Source of the DNA: Heritagella_A intestinalis
GTDB lineage: Bacteria > Bacillota > Clostridia > Oscillospirales > Acutalibacteraceae
Length of the DNA: 64,000 nt
Direction: 5' to 3'
NCBI GenBank assembly: GCA_904418995.1
Contig: CAJFQF010000007.1
Span: forward strand, 1 to 64,000
The stretch's first letter is position 1. Every line of letters starts with the position of its first letter. Both the position numbers and the translations under genes were made by a program. The notes beneath the pieces are model-generated. The model ran no database searches. It worked only from the letters and a program-made list of their open reading frames with translations, and had not been told where the DNA came from. This document shows, piece after piece, positions 9,118 to 16,864 of the stretch.

Positions 9118-10629
9118 ATGAAAAATGTATTGGAATATCTTGAAAATAGCGCGCGGGCTTTTCCCCATAAAGCGGCCCTGGAAGAGGAATCCCGGACCTG
9201 TACCTTTGGGGAATTGCAGGAAGCCAGTATGCGCATCGGGTCTGCAATGGCCGGGAAAATCCGGATAGGTACGCCGGTGGCCGTCTTTATGGAAAAGGGG
9301 ATCGCCTGCCTGCAGGCGTTTTTCGGGATCGTTTATGCCGGCGGGTTTTATGTGCTCCTGAACCCGGAGCTGCCTCCCGCCAGGCTCCGGCAGATCCAGG
9401 ACATCCTCCAGGCCCCATATATCCTGACCGATGAAGAGCACCGGGCAGCTGCACAGGAAATTTTCCCTTCCGCCGCCGTCCTGCTGGCGGAAGAACTGGG
9501 GGAGGGCCCCATCCGGGAAGACGCCCTGGCCGGCGTGCGCGGCCGCATGGTGGATACGGACCCCCTCTATGGGATGTTCACCTCCGGTTCAACCGGCGTC
9601 CCCAAAGGGGTGGTGGTCAGCCACGGCTCGGTGATAGATTTTATCAATACCTTTACGGAGCTTTTCCAGATTCGGGAGGACGACGTCATCGGCAACCAGG
9701 CGCCCTTTGATTTTGACGTGTCCGTCAAAGACATTTATTCCGCCCTGAAAACCGGCGCTACCCTGTCCATTATCCCCAAGCCGCTTTTTTCCCGGCCCAA
9801 GGACTTGCTGGACTGGCTGTGCGACCGGGAAATTACCACCATGATCTGGGCGGTTTCCGCCCTCTGCCTTATCAGCACCTTCCACGGGCTGGATTACAGG
9901 CGGCCGCAGGCGGTGCGCAAGATCCTTTTCAGCGGCGAGGTCATGCCGCTGAAGCATCTGCGGGTATGGATGGAGCATCTGCCGGAGGCCCAGTTTGTCA
10001 ACCTGTACGGCCCTACGGAAATTACCTGCAACTGCACCTATCACGTGCTGGAAAGAGGGCGCGGCTATCAGGAGGGGATTCCCATTGGACGGCCCTTCCC
10101 CAATAAGGATGTGTTCCTGCTGGGCCCGGGCAGCGAGAGGGTCTCCCAGCCCGGGACCGAGGGGGAGATCTGCGTCCGGGGAAAGGCCCTGGCCCTGGGC
10201 TATTACCGGGCCCCGGAGCAGACGGCGGCGGCCTTTGTGCAGAACCCCCTGAACCCCTGGTATCCGGAGCGCATATACCGCACCGGGGACATGGGGAAGT
10301 ACACCGGGGACGGCGAGCTGGTTTTCTGCGGCCGGAAGGACTTCCAAATCAAACATATGGGGCACCGCATTGAGCTGGAAGAAATCGAGAGGGCCGTTTC
10401 CAACCTGCCCGGCGTCCAGCGCTGCTGCTGTGTGTTTGACGGGCAAAAACAAAAGCTGTACGGTTTCTATACCGGCGGCCTGGACAAAAAGGAGCTTCAC
10501 AGGCAGCTGAGAGCCCAGCTTCCCGTTTATATGGTGCCGGGCGCGCTGTACCATCTGACAGAATTCCCGCTGACCAAAAACGGGAAAGTAGACAGGAAAA
10601 GCCTGCTGGAAAGGAGGAGCCAAAAATGA
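9118..10629 (+). CDS. DltA-like amino-acid adenylating enzyme (carrier-protein ligase)
   Basis: 503 residues, the size of DltA. Adenylation motifs are in order: the P-loop FTSGSTGVPKG (~153-163), FDFDVSVKDIYSALKTGATL with the Asp that holds the amino group in DltA-type enzymes, NLYGPTE (~293-299), YRTGDMG (~387), GRKDFQIKHMGHRIELEEIE, and the C-terminal catalytic Lys in LTKNGKVDRKS. It should activate an amino acid with ATP and load it on the carrier encoded at 11862. It overlaps the decarboxylase gene by 4 bases (ATGA). In standard dlt operons the substrate is D-alanine; the adjacent decarboxylase suggests another substrate here. Calling it dltA outright would be too strong. Confidence 0.88.
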   Translation: MKNVLEYLENSARAFPHKAALEEESRTCTFGELQEASMRIGSAMAGKIRIGTPVAVFMEKGIACLQAFFGIVYAGGFYVLLNPELPPARLRQIQDILQAPYILTDEEHRAAAQEIFPSAAVLLAEELGEGPIREDALAGVRGRMVDTDPLYGMFTSGSTGVPKGVVVSHGSVIDFINTFTELFQIREDDVIGNQAPFDFDVSVKDIYSALKTGATLSIIPKPLFSRPKDLLDWLCDREITTMIWAVSALCLISTFHGLDYRRPQAVRKILFSGEVMPLKHLRVWMEHLPEAQFVNLYGPTEITCNCTYHVLERGRGYQEGIPIGRPFPNKDVFLLGPGSERVSQPGTEGEICVRGKALALGYYRAPEQTAAAFVQNPLNPWYPERIYRTGDMGKYTGDGELVFCGRKDFQIKHMGHRIELEEIERAVSNLPGVQRCCCVFDGQKQKLYGFYTGGLDKKELHRQLRAQLPVYMVPGALYHLTEFPLTKNGKVDRKSLLERRSQK

Positions 10630-11819
10630 ATGACAGACAGCTGAAAGAATTGCTGGAAAAGAAGGGCACGCCCCTGTATCTCTTCGACGCCGGCCAGCTG
10701 CGGCGTCGGGTCCAGACGCTGCGGCAGGCCCTTCCCAGCCGGGTCCGCCTCTGTTATGCCGTTAAGGCCAACACGTTTATTTTAAAGGAAATGGGCGGGC
10801 TGGTGGACCGCTTTGAGATCTGTTCCCCCGGGGAACTGGAGATCTGCCGGAAACTGCGGCTCCCTTGGGAAAAGTTTGTGATTTCCGGGGTGTATAAGGA
10901 GCCGTCCCTGATGCGCCGGCTGATTTCCCAGGGGGAGGCCGGGGGGGTCTATACGGTGGAATCCATGACCCAGTTTTCCATCCTGCATGAGGCGGCGGCC
11001 AAAGCCAAAAAGAAACTGCCCGTCCTGCTGCGGCTCACCAGCGGAAACCAGTTCGGCCTGGACGAAGCCGAGATCCGGGGCATCCTCGCAGCGCATGGGG
11101 ATTCCGCGTATTTGGATATCCGGGGGATCCAGTACTTTTCCGGGACCCAGAAATCCTCCATCAAGCGGTTAAAGCGGGAGCTGGCTGCGGTAGACCTCTT
11201 TTTGGAAACGCTGTATGACCAATACGGCTATCAGGCCAAGGAGCTGGAATTCGGCCCGGGCTTCCCGGTGTCCTATTTCCAGGGGGAGCCCTTTGCGGAG
11301 GCGTCCTTCCTGGAGCAGTTTTCCCAGCTTTTAGAGGGGATGAAGTTCTCCGGGGCCATTACCCTGGAGCTTGGCCGGAGCATTGCGGCCAGCTGCGGCA
11401 AGTATTTCACCAAGGTTGTGGACCAAAAGCGCAACCACTCTGAAAACTACGCCATCGTAGACGGAGGGATGCACCAGCTGGTCTATTTTGGCCAGTTTAT
11501 GGCCATGAAGCACCCCTACGTCCGGCACATCCCCTCTCACACGGCGGCGGAAGCCCGGGAGGGGGAGGAAGAGTGGAATATCTGCGGCTCCCTGTGTACC
11601 GTGAACGATATTCTGGTAAAGAAGATCCCCCTGAAAAACCTGCAAATCGGAGACATTTTGCAGTTTGAGAATACCGGGGCCTACTGCATCACAGAAGGGA
11701 TTTCGCTGTTTTTAAGCCGCGACCTCCCGGAAGTGGTGCTGATAACGGAAGACGGCGCCGCCCTCACCCTGCGGGAGCGGGTGCAGACGGAGGTTTTGAA
11801 CACCCCGTCCTATGAATGA
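10626..11819 (+). CDS. Fold-type III PLP-dependent amino acid decarboxylase (LysA/BtrK-like)
   Basis: 397 residues. The PLP lysine is K47 in CYAVKANTF. ELGRSIA takes the place of the EPGR phosphate-binding motif, and CGSLCTVNDIL (C320, C324) matches the C-x-x-C-x3-D block of diaminopimelate decarboxylases, followed by ENTGAYC. The family decarboxylates D-configured or alpha carbons of amino acids; the branch represented by BtrK (butirosin pathway) works on a glutamyl group already bound to a carrier protein. The position here, between an adenylating enzyme and a carrier protein and coupled to the former by an ATGA overlap, fits a BtrK-like role or supply of a decarboxylated amino acid to the ligase. 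It is not part of normal dlt operons. It is unlikely to be housekeeping LysA given this context. Confidence 0.85.
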   Translation: MNDRQLKELLEKKGTPLYLFDAGQLRRRVQTLRQALPSRVRLCYAVKANTFILKEMGGLVDRFEICSPGELEICRKLRLPWEKFVISGVYKEPSLMRRLISQGEAGGVYTVESMTQFSILHEAAAKAKKKLPVLLRLTSGNQFGLDEAEIRGILAAHGDSAYLDIRGIQYFSGTQKSSIKRLKRELAAVDLFLETLYDQYGYQAKELEFGPGFPVSYFQGEPFAEASFLEQFSQLLEGMKFSGAITLELGRSIAASCGKYFTKVVDQKRNHSENYAIVDGGMHQLVYFGQFMAMKHPYVRHIPSHTAAEAREGEEEWNICGSLCTVNDILVKKIPLKNLQIGDILQFENTGAYCITEGISLFLSRDLPEVVLITEDGAALTLRERVQTEVLNTPSYE

Positions 11820-11861
11820 AAGAAAGAATAAAAAAAGAATTGAAAAAAGGAGCAGAACATC

Positions 11862-12092
11862 ATGGAAAGATTGATTGAGATCCTGGAAGAAATTCAGCCG
11901 GAAGTGGATTACGCCACCTGCACAGACCTGATCGACGGGCATCATTTGGATTCCCTCTCCATTATCTCCCTGGTTGCGGAGATAGAGGATGAATTTGACG
12001 TCACCATCCCTACGGTGGAGATCATTCCGGAAAACTTTAATTCTGCAAAAAATCTGTGGGCAATGATCGTGCGCTTGCAGGAGGAAGAGTAA
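11862..12092 (+). CDS. Phosphopantetheine carrier protein (DltC-like)
   Basis: 76 residues, the usual size of DltC/ACP. The 4'-phosphopantetheine attachment serine is S31 in HHLDSLSII. The protein is acidic, as carrier proteins are. RBS AAAAGGAGC sits 8 bases ahead of the ATG. The MBOAT gene begins one base after the stop codon (TAAGATG), so the two are tightly coupled. It should carry the activated amino acid, or its decarboxylated product, as a thioester to the membrane transferase. Confidence 0.9.
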   Translation: MERLIEILEEIQPEVDYATCTDLIDGHHLDSLSIISLVAEIEDEFDVTIPTVEIIPENFNSAKNLWAMIVRLQEEE

Positions 12093-12093
12093 G

Positions 12094-13695
12094 ATGTTCT
12101 CCCTCACCTCCTACTTTTCAGTTGAATATTTGGTGGTGCTTTTGCCGCTGTCCGTAGGGCTGTATGCCGTACTGCCGCAAAAGCTCCGCCGGGTGAGCCT
12201 TCTGCTTTCAAGTTATGTGTTCTTTTGGGCGGTCAGCGGAAAGCTGATCGCCTATTTGCTGTTTTCCACCCTTTCCATCCATCACATCGGCCTGTGGCTG
12301 TCCAGCATACAGCGGGACTGCGACAGCCTGGTGGCAGCGTCCCCCAAGGAGAAGCGGAAGGAGATCAAAGCCCAGTATTTAAAAAAGCAGCGCTTTGTGG
12401 TTGCCTTTGCCGTGATGGTCCATATCGGGATCCTGCTGGTGTTAAAGTATACGCCCTTTTTCGCCGGCAATCTCAACACCCTTTTCCAGGTGTTCCGTAT
12501 CCCCGTGACCCTGGCCATCCCCTCTTTTGTATTGCCCATCGGCATCTCTTTCTATACCATGCAGGCCGTGGCCTATATTTTTGACGTGTACCGGAGAAAA
12601 ATCCCCGCCGACCGCAACCTTTTGCGGCTGGCGCTGTTTATGGGCTTTTTCCCGCAAATCATGGAAGGCCCCATCTGCCGCTATTCGGAAACAGCGGAGC
12701 AGCTCTGGGAAGCGCCGAAGCTGCGCTATCAGAACGTGACCTTCGGTGTGCAGAGAATCCTTTTTGGCATGATGAAAAAGATTATTATTGCAGACCGGCT
12801 GAACCTGTTCATCAAGAATGTCTTTTCCGGATACGAAAGCTACGATGGCTTTGTCATCGCAGTGTCCGCCGTATGCTATACCATCCAGCTGTATATGGAT
12901 TTTTCCGGCACCATGGATTTGGTCATCGGCAGCGGGCAGATTTTTGGGATGAAGCTGCCGGAAAACTTCCAGCGGCCCTTTTTCTCCAAAACCATATCGG
13001 AATTCTGGAAGCGGTGGCACATTACCCTGGGCGCGTGGTTTAAGGATTACATCTTTTATCCCCTTTCCATGTCAAAGCCCCTAAAGAAGCTGACCAGCCG
13101 CGCCAGAAAGCGCCTGGGCAACCACTTTGGCCCCCTGCTGGCCGGCGCCATCGCGCTGTTCTGCGTCTGGCTGTGCAACGGCCTCTGGCATGGGTCGGGC
13201 TGGAACTACATCTTTTTCGGGATGTATCATTTCGGGCTGATCCTGGCGGGCAGCATGGTGGAGCCCCTGGTGGTTTGGGTTACCAGGAAGCTGCATATCG
13301 AGAGAAGCAGCTTTCCCTACCGCTGCTTCCAGATCGTCCGCACCGGCGTTTTGGTGTGCATTGGCGAACTGTTTTTCCGCGCCCCGGGGCTCCGGGCCGG
13401 GCTCTCCATGTTCAAGAGGATTTTTACGGACTTTTCCCTGGCGTCGATCCAGGACCAGTCTATTTTTACCCTTGGCATGGACAAGCACGACTGCCTCATT
13501 GTGCTGCTGATGCTGGTTTTCATTTTCATCATCGGCGTTTTGAAAGAACGCGATATCCAGATCCGGGAGCGGATTGCCGCCAAAAATGTAGTGGTTCGGT
13601 TTGCAGTGTACTATGCGCTGATTCTATCCATTGTTATTTTTGGCGCTTATGGGTCGGGTTACGTCCCGGTTGACCCCATTTACGCGGGATTTTAA
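12094..13695 (+). CDS. MBOAT-family membrane O-acyltransferase (DltB/AlgI-like)
   Basis: 533 residues with about ten or more hydrophobic helices. The family signature FWKRWHITLGAWFKDYIFYP contains H309, and the invariant catalytic-region histidine is H366 in LCNGLWHGSGWNY. Its length is nearer to AlgI/PatA-type acetyltransferases than to DltB (~400), so the acceptor need not be teichoic acid. With the carrier protein directly upstream and an SGNH protein downstream, it should move the acyl or aminoacyl group across the membrane to an extracellular glycopolymer. Confidence 0.88.
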   Translation: MFSLTSYFSVEYLVVLLPLSVGLYAVLPQKLRRVSLLLSSYVFFWAVSGKLIAYLLFSTLSIHHIGLWLSSIQRDCDSLVAASPKEKRKEIKAQYLKKQRFVVAFAVMVHIGILLVLKYTPFFAGNLNTLFQVFRIPVTLAIPSFVLPIGISFYTMQAVAYIFDVYRRKIPADRNLLRLALFMGFFPQIMEGPICRYSETAEQLWEAPKLRYQNVTFGVQRILFGMMKKIIIADRLNLFIKNVFSGYESYDGFVIAVSAVCYTIQLYMDFSGTMDLVIGSGQIFGMKLPENFQRPFFSKTISEFWKRWHITLGAWFKDYIFYPLSMSKPLKKLTSRARKRLGNHFGPLLAGAIALFCVWLCNGLWHGSGWNYIFFGMYHFGLILAGSMVEPLVVWVTRKLHIERSSFPYRCFQIVRTGVLVCIGELFFRAPGLRAGLSMFKRIFTDFSLASIQDQSIFTLGMDKHDCLIVLLMLVFIFIIGVLKERDIQIRERIAAKNVVVRFAVYYALILSIVIFGAYGSGYVPVDPIYAGF

Positions 13696-13706
13696 GGAGC
13701 AGAATT

Positions 13707-14660
13707 ATGATTTATGCAAAAAGAATACTGGCCTTTTTCCTGTTCGCCGTTTTTCTTATGGCGATCCTTTTGGCGGCCTCCTTTGTTTTTATGCCCAAGA
13801 ACAATATGTCCGAATTCGGCATGGAGGAAGCCCAGGCCAACGGGATCCTCGGGGAAAAGGAAAACACCATCGACGTCCTGGTGCTGGGGGACAGCGAATC
13901 CTACTCCGCCATAACCCCCATGCAGATTTGGAAGGACGCCGGCTATACGGCCTATGTGTGCGGGACCAGCGCCCAGTCCCTGAATTATACTTCGGTCCTG
14001 CTGCGCCGCGCCTTTGAGAAGCAGCAGCCGAAAGTCGTGATTTTGGAAACCAACGCCATTTATCGGAAGATCTCCTCCAACCAGGCGGTGGGGACGGAGC
14101 TGGCCAACTATTTCTCTGTTTTCCAATACCATAACCGGTGGAAGTCCCTGGGGCTGCACGATTTTACCGGGAAAGCCAAATTCACCTGGACAGACGACTA
14201 TAAGGGCTACCGGTACCGCACCAAGGTTGACCCGGCGAGGCAAAAAGAATATATGAAGCCAACGGATAAAGTTGCTGAAATTCCTGCTTTAAACATCCAG
14301 TATGTCCGTGAAATGAAGCAGTTCTGCGATGAAAACGGCAGCCGGCTGGTGCTGGTGAGCACGCCCAGCACTGTCAACTGGAATTTCCAGCGCCACAACG
14401 GTATTCAAAAGCTGGCCAATGACATTGGCTGCGAGTATATTGACCTGAATTTGATGAACGACCGCATCCAGATCGACTGGAGCAAGGATACCCGGGATAA
14501 AGGCGACCATTTAAACCACTTTGGCGCCGTAAAAGTGAGCCGCTTCCTTTCCGAGTATCTCAAAGAGACGGGTTTATTGACGGACCATCGGGAAGACCCG
14601 GCCTATGCCAAGTGGAATGATTCCCTGAAGAAATATGAGACCATAGTTGAGAAAGCGTAA
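13707..14660 (+). CDS. DltD-like SGNH-fold membrane-anchored protein
   Basis: 317 residues: an N-terminal membrane anchor (~7-30) and an extracellular SGNH hydrolase-like domain. The serine block VLGDSESYSA holds S63, and the C-terminal Asp-His dyad is D267/H271 in GDHLNHFG. DltD proteins and their relatives complete transfer of the group delivered by the MBOAT partner onto the wall polymer. It starts 11 bases after the MBOAT gene with RBS AAGGAGC. It is shorter than DltD of Staphylococcus (~390). It is the last gene of the cassette and is followed by a strong terminator. Confidence 0.82.
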   Translation: MIYAKRILAFFLFAVFLMAILLAASFVFMPKNNMSEFGMEEAQANGILGEKENTIDVLVLGDSESYSAITPMQIWKDAGYTAYVCGTSAQSLNYTSVLLRRAFEKQQPKVVILETNAIYRKISSNQAVGTELANYFSVFQYHNRWKSLGLHDFTGKAKFTWTDDYKGYRYRTKVDPARQKEYMKPTDKVAEIPALNIQYVREMKQFCDENGSRLVLVSTPSTVNWNFQRHNGIQKLANDIGCEYIDLNLMNDRIQIDWSKDTRDKGDHLNHFGAVKVSRFLSEYLKETGLLTDHREDPAYAKWNDSLKKYETIVEKA

Positions 14661-14725
14661 GTATCATATAAGACCTTATATCTGTTTTGCTATCAAGTAA
14701 TATCTTCTTCATAAAATAGCCTCTT

Positions 14726-14772
14726 TATGAAAATCCCGCTCTGGAATGACATTCCGGAGCGGGATTTTCATA
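14726..14772. terminator. Bidirectional terminator between the Dlt-like operon and the LysR gene
   Basis: A 22-bp stem with one G-U pair (14726-14747 with 14751-14772) and a GAC loop, with runs of T on both strands. It lies between converging genes. Confidence 0.9.
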
Positions 14773-14834
14773 TTATTTCAATCATACCCTTGTGGATGTT
14801 GGGGAGCCGCAATTTTACGCCTTTCCCAGAACGA

Positions 14835-15725
14835 TCAGGCGGTTACCAGCTCCACGGCTTTTAAAAATTCCCGCACTGTGGGGGAGGGGTCAGGGGAGTG
14901 GAGGAGGCCAAAGGGGATGGAGTAGTTCCAGTCCACCGGGAGGATTTTCAGCAGGGGATGGACATACCTCCAGTTTTCGATGGCCATGAGCACACAGTTG
15001 TTGTTTTCGCACTGGTTGAAGGCCCCTACATCGTAGAAATCAAAATCCGCAATATGGATTTGGGGATGGTTTTTCCACAGGTCGTCCCGGAGGAGGTCTA
15101 CATAGTGGCTCCAGTCCCGGCGCATGAGCATCAGGTTTTCCCCATATAAATCCTGGATGGTCAGCTTGTCCTTTTGGGCCAAATGGTGATGGACGGACAC
15201 GGCACAGCAGATAGGCTCCCGGGAAATTTCCAGCCCCGCGCACTGGCGCAGGCGCAGCATGGTCTCGTCGAAAATCCCGGCCACTACGTCAATGTGCTGC
15301 CCCAGGTTCGCTAAAATTTCCCGGGCGTTCTCCGGGGTGTTGTCAAAGGGCACCAGTTGGAACTTGATGTTGGGGCAGTGTTCCTGGACCTTGGGCCACA
15401 AATCCACCAGCACCTGGGCCGGGGTCATAGGGGAGGCGCCGATGCGGATGACGTTCTCGCTCTCCTGCATGGCGTTTCTGGCCCGGGTCACGGAATCCTT
15501 GCAGTACTGGATGATATATTTGGCGTCCTGATACAGGGACTGCCCGGCCTTGGTCAGCTGCAGCCCCCGGTGGGTGCGGATAAAAAGCTGCAGGTCCAGG
15601 CTTTTTTCCAGCAAGTTGATCTGTTTGATAACGGCGGGCGGGGAGATATACAGGCGCTCGGCGGCTTTGTTAAAGCTGCCCGCTTCCACAACGCACAGAA
15701 AGGTCTCCAACTGGGGGTTGACCAT
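14835..15725 (-). CDS. LysR-family transcriptional regulator
   Basis: 296 residues. The N-terminal winged HTH (1-~62) is typical: FLCVVEAGSFNKAAERLYIS followed by PAVIKQINLLEKSLDLQLF. The remaining ~230 residues match the two-lobed effector-binding domain in size. The ATG at 15725 is chosen because AAGGATG lies 9-10 bases upstream; a longer frame to 15767 would have no ribosome site. It is divergent from the MerR gene, with 266 bases and two back-to-back promoters between them. The ligand and targets are unknown. Confidence 0.9.
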   Translation of the reverse strand: MVNPQLETFLCVVEAGSFNKAAERLYISPPAVIKQINLLEKSLDLQLFIRTHRGLQLTKAGQSLYQDAKYIIQYCKDSVTRARNAMQESENVIRIGASPMTPAQVLVDLWPKVQEHCPNIKFQLVPFDNTPENAREILANLGQHIDVVAGIFDETMLRLRQCAGLEISREPICCAVSVHHHLAQKDKLTIQDLYGENLMLMRRDWSHYVDLLRDDLWKNHPQIHIADFDFYDVGAFNQCENNNCVLMAIENWRYVHPLLKILPVDWNYSIPFGLLHSPDPSPTVREFLKAVELVTA

Positions 15726-15808
15726 GGGATCACCATCCTTATGGTTATTCGCGGGGGAGCCGTCCAAAGGGCAGCAACTCCCCTGTTGTTTTTGGGCTAT
15801 CCAACTAT

Positions 15809-15837
15809 ATTATAGGGTTTTAACGCCGTAAAGTCAA
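15809..15837 (-). promoter_or_regulatory. Promoter of the LysR gene
   Basis: On the minus strand TTGACT (15832-15837), 17 bases, TATAAT (15809-15814). Confidence 0.75.
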
Positions 15838-15884
15838 AAATTTTGCACAAAGATTGGGCGGATATTTGGAAATCGGCCGGCCCA

Positions 15885-15914
15885 TTGACACCGGCAACGC
15901 CCTGCCTTTATAAT
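15885..15914 (+). promoter_or_regulatory. Promoter of the MerR gene
   Basis: TTGACA (15885-15890), 18 bases, TATAAT (15909-15914). The spacer is not the 19-20 bases of classic MerR-activated promoters, so this looks like an ordinary sigma-A promoter. Confidence 0.8.
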
Positions 15915-15991
15915 AGAGGTATTCTGATAGTATGTGTTAAATTCAACTTTAAGTTTTAGAGGATTAAATTCTACAGATAGGAGAAAGCAAT

Positions 15992-16468
15992 ATGTTTTAT
16001 ACAGTGGGAGAAATGGCAAAGATCCTGGGGGTGCCGGCCTCCACCCTCCGGTATTACGACCAGGAGGGGCTGCTGCCCTTTGTAGAGCGCTCCAAAGGGG
16101 GCGTCCGGATGTTCACAGAAGCGGATTACAGCACGTTGATGGTCATCGGCTGCCTGAAAAAGTCGGGGCTTTCCATTAAGGAGATCAAAGCCTTTATCCA
16201 AATGGCAGAACAGGGGGACAGTTCCCTGAAGGAGCGGCTGGCCCTGTTCCGCCATCGGAAGGAAGCGGTAGAAAAGCAGATGCAGGAGCTGCGGGAGACC
16301 CTCTCTTTACTGGAATACAAGTGCTGGTATTATGAAACGGCCTGCCAGGCGGGGACCGAGGACGCGGTGAAGGACCTGCCTCTGGAAAGCCTGCCGGAGG
16401 CATACCGGAAAGTCAAGGAAACGCTGCGGCTGGACCGTCCCCTGGGCGGCGAGGGGAGAGAGAAATAA
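15992..16468 (+). CDS. MerR-family transcriptional regulator
   Basis: 158 residues. The N-terminal HTH reads YTVGEMAKILGVPASTLRYY and continues with DQEGLLPF, the signature of the family. The middle is a long dimerisation helix (~82-118) and the C-terminal ~40 residues have no cysteine cluster of the metal-sensing type; clostridial relatives of this size often respond to small organic molecules or stress. RBS AGGAGAAAG precedes the ATG. No structural gene follows in the same transcript, so its targets may be elsewhere, or it may regulate the divergent LysR gene. Confidence 0.9.
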   Translation: MFYTVGEMAKILGVPASTLRYYDQEGLLPFVERSKGGVRMFTEADYSTLMVIGCLKKSGLSIKEIKAFIQMAEQGDSSLKERLALFRHRKEAVEKQMQELRETLSLLEYKCWYYETACQAGTEDAVKDLPLESLPEAYRKVKETLRLDRPLGGEGREK

Positions 16469-16493
16469 ATTTTCCCCTTGTTTTTGAAATTAC

Positions 16494-16523
16494 TGGACAA
16501 AAGCACTTTGCGTATGCTACAAT
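16494..16523 (+). promoter_or_regulatory. Promoter of the purine-permease leader
   Basis: TGGACA (16494-16499), 18 bases, TACAAT (16518-16523). It starts a ~340-base untranslated leader before the permease gene at 16865. Confidence 0.6.
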
Positions 16524-16529
16524 GGCCTT

Positions 16530-16662
16530 AGAAAAAGCTCTATCCAGAAGCTTTGTGGCAGGTTGTTTGAAACTCCGGGATTCCAAAGGCGGAGGCCGGA
16601 GGGGCTGATAGGCAATTTTTCCGATACCTGCGGTGAGCAATGGCGCACACCGCAGTTTTTTC
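16530..16662 (+). promoter_or_regulatory. Riboswitch-like attenuator ahead of the purine permease
   Basis: The leader can form two exclusive structures. One is an intrinsic terminator: CTGCGGTG (16628-16635) with CACCGCAG (16648-16655), then TTTTTTC. The other uses GCAGGT (16558-16563) pairing with ACCTGC (16626-16631), which takes away the terminator's left arm. This second helix would close a three-way junction whose arms are CTCCG/CGGAG (16573-16577/16590-16594) and GCC/GGC (16595-16597/16611-16613). A preceding hairpin is AAAGCT/AGCTTT near 16533-16554. The layout is that of a ligand-sensing leader, but the conserved bases of the purine riboswitch are absent, and I cannot assign a known class. 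Confidence 0.55.
16628..16662 (+). terminator. Leader terminator upstream of the purine permease
   Basis: An 8-bp perfect stem (16628-16635/16648-16655) with a 12-base loop, followed by seven bases rich in T. It sits 200 bases before the coding region, so it acts as a conditional terminator rather than the end of the MerR gene alone. Confidence 0.8.
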
Positions 16663-16822
16663 TATTTTTCGGAGGAAGGCCTCCCTGCCTTAATCTTTTG
16701 CCGGAAGGGCGATTTCCAGGGGTTTGCCCCGGGAGGCCGCGAAAAAGGTCGCCCGACCCAGAAAGAGAAGGCTGGGGAGGGGCCGCACCGGGAAAAGAGC
16801 GGATGGGCTTTTTGAGAAGGAA

Positions 16823-16842
16823 TTTACCGCCAGGGCGGTAAA
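16823..16842 (+). other. Hairpin just ahead of the permease ribosome site
   Basis: TTTACCGC (16823-16830), a CAGG loop, and GCGGTAAA (16835-16842), followed by an A-rich stretch and the RBS GAAAGGTG. It could protect the 5' end of a processed transcript or modulate initiation. No T-run follows, so it is not a terminator on the plus strand. Confidence 0.4.
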
Positions 16843-16864
16843 ATAAAAAGAAAGGTGTGCTTTT

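Noticed and set aside
16530..16662. Classical purine riboswitch before the permease.
   Set aside because: The conserved junction and loop bases of the purine aptamer are absent; only the general three-way plan is similar.
16563..16841. Two overlapping plus-strand frames in the permease leader.
   Set aside because: They cross the terminator hairpin, lack ribosome sites, and are Pro/Gly/Arg-rich noise.
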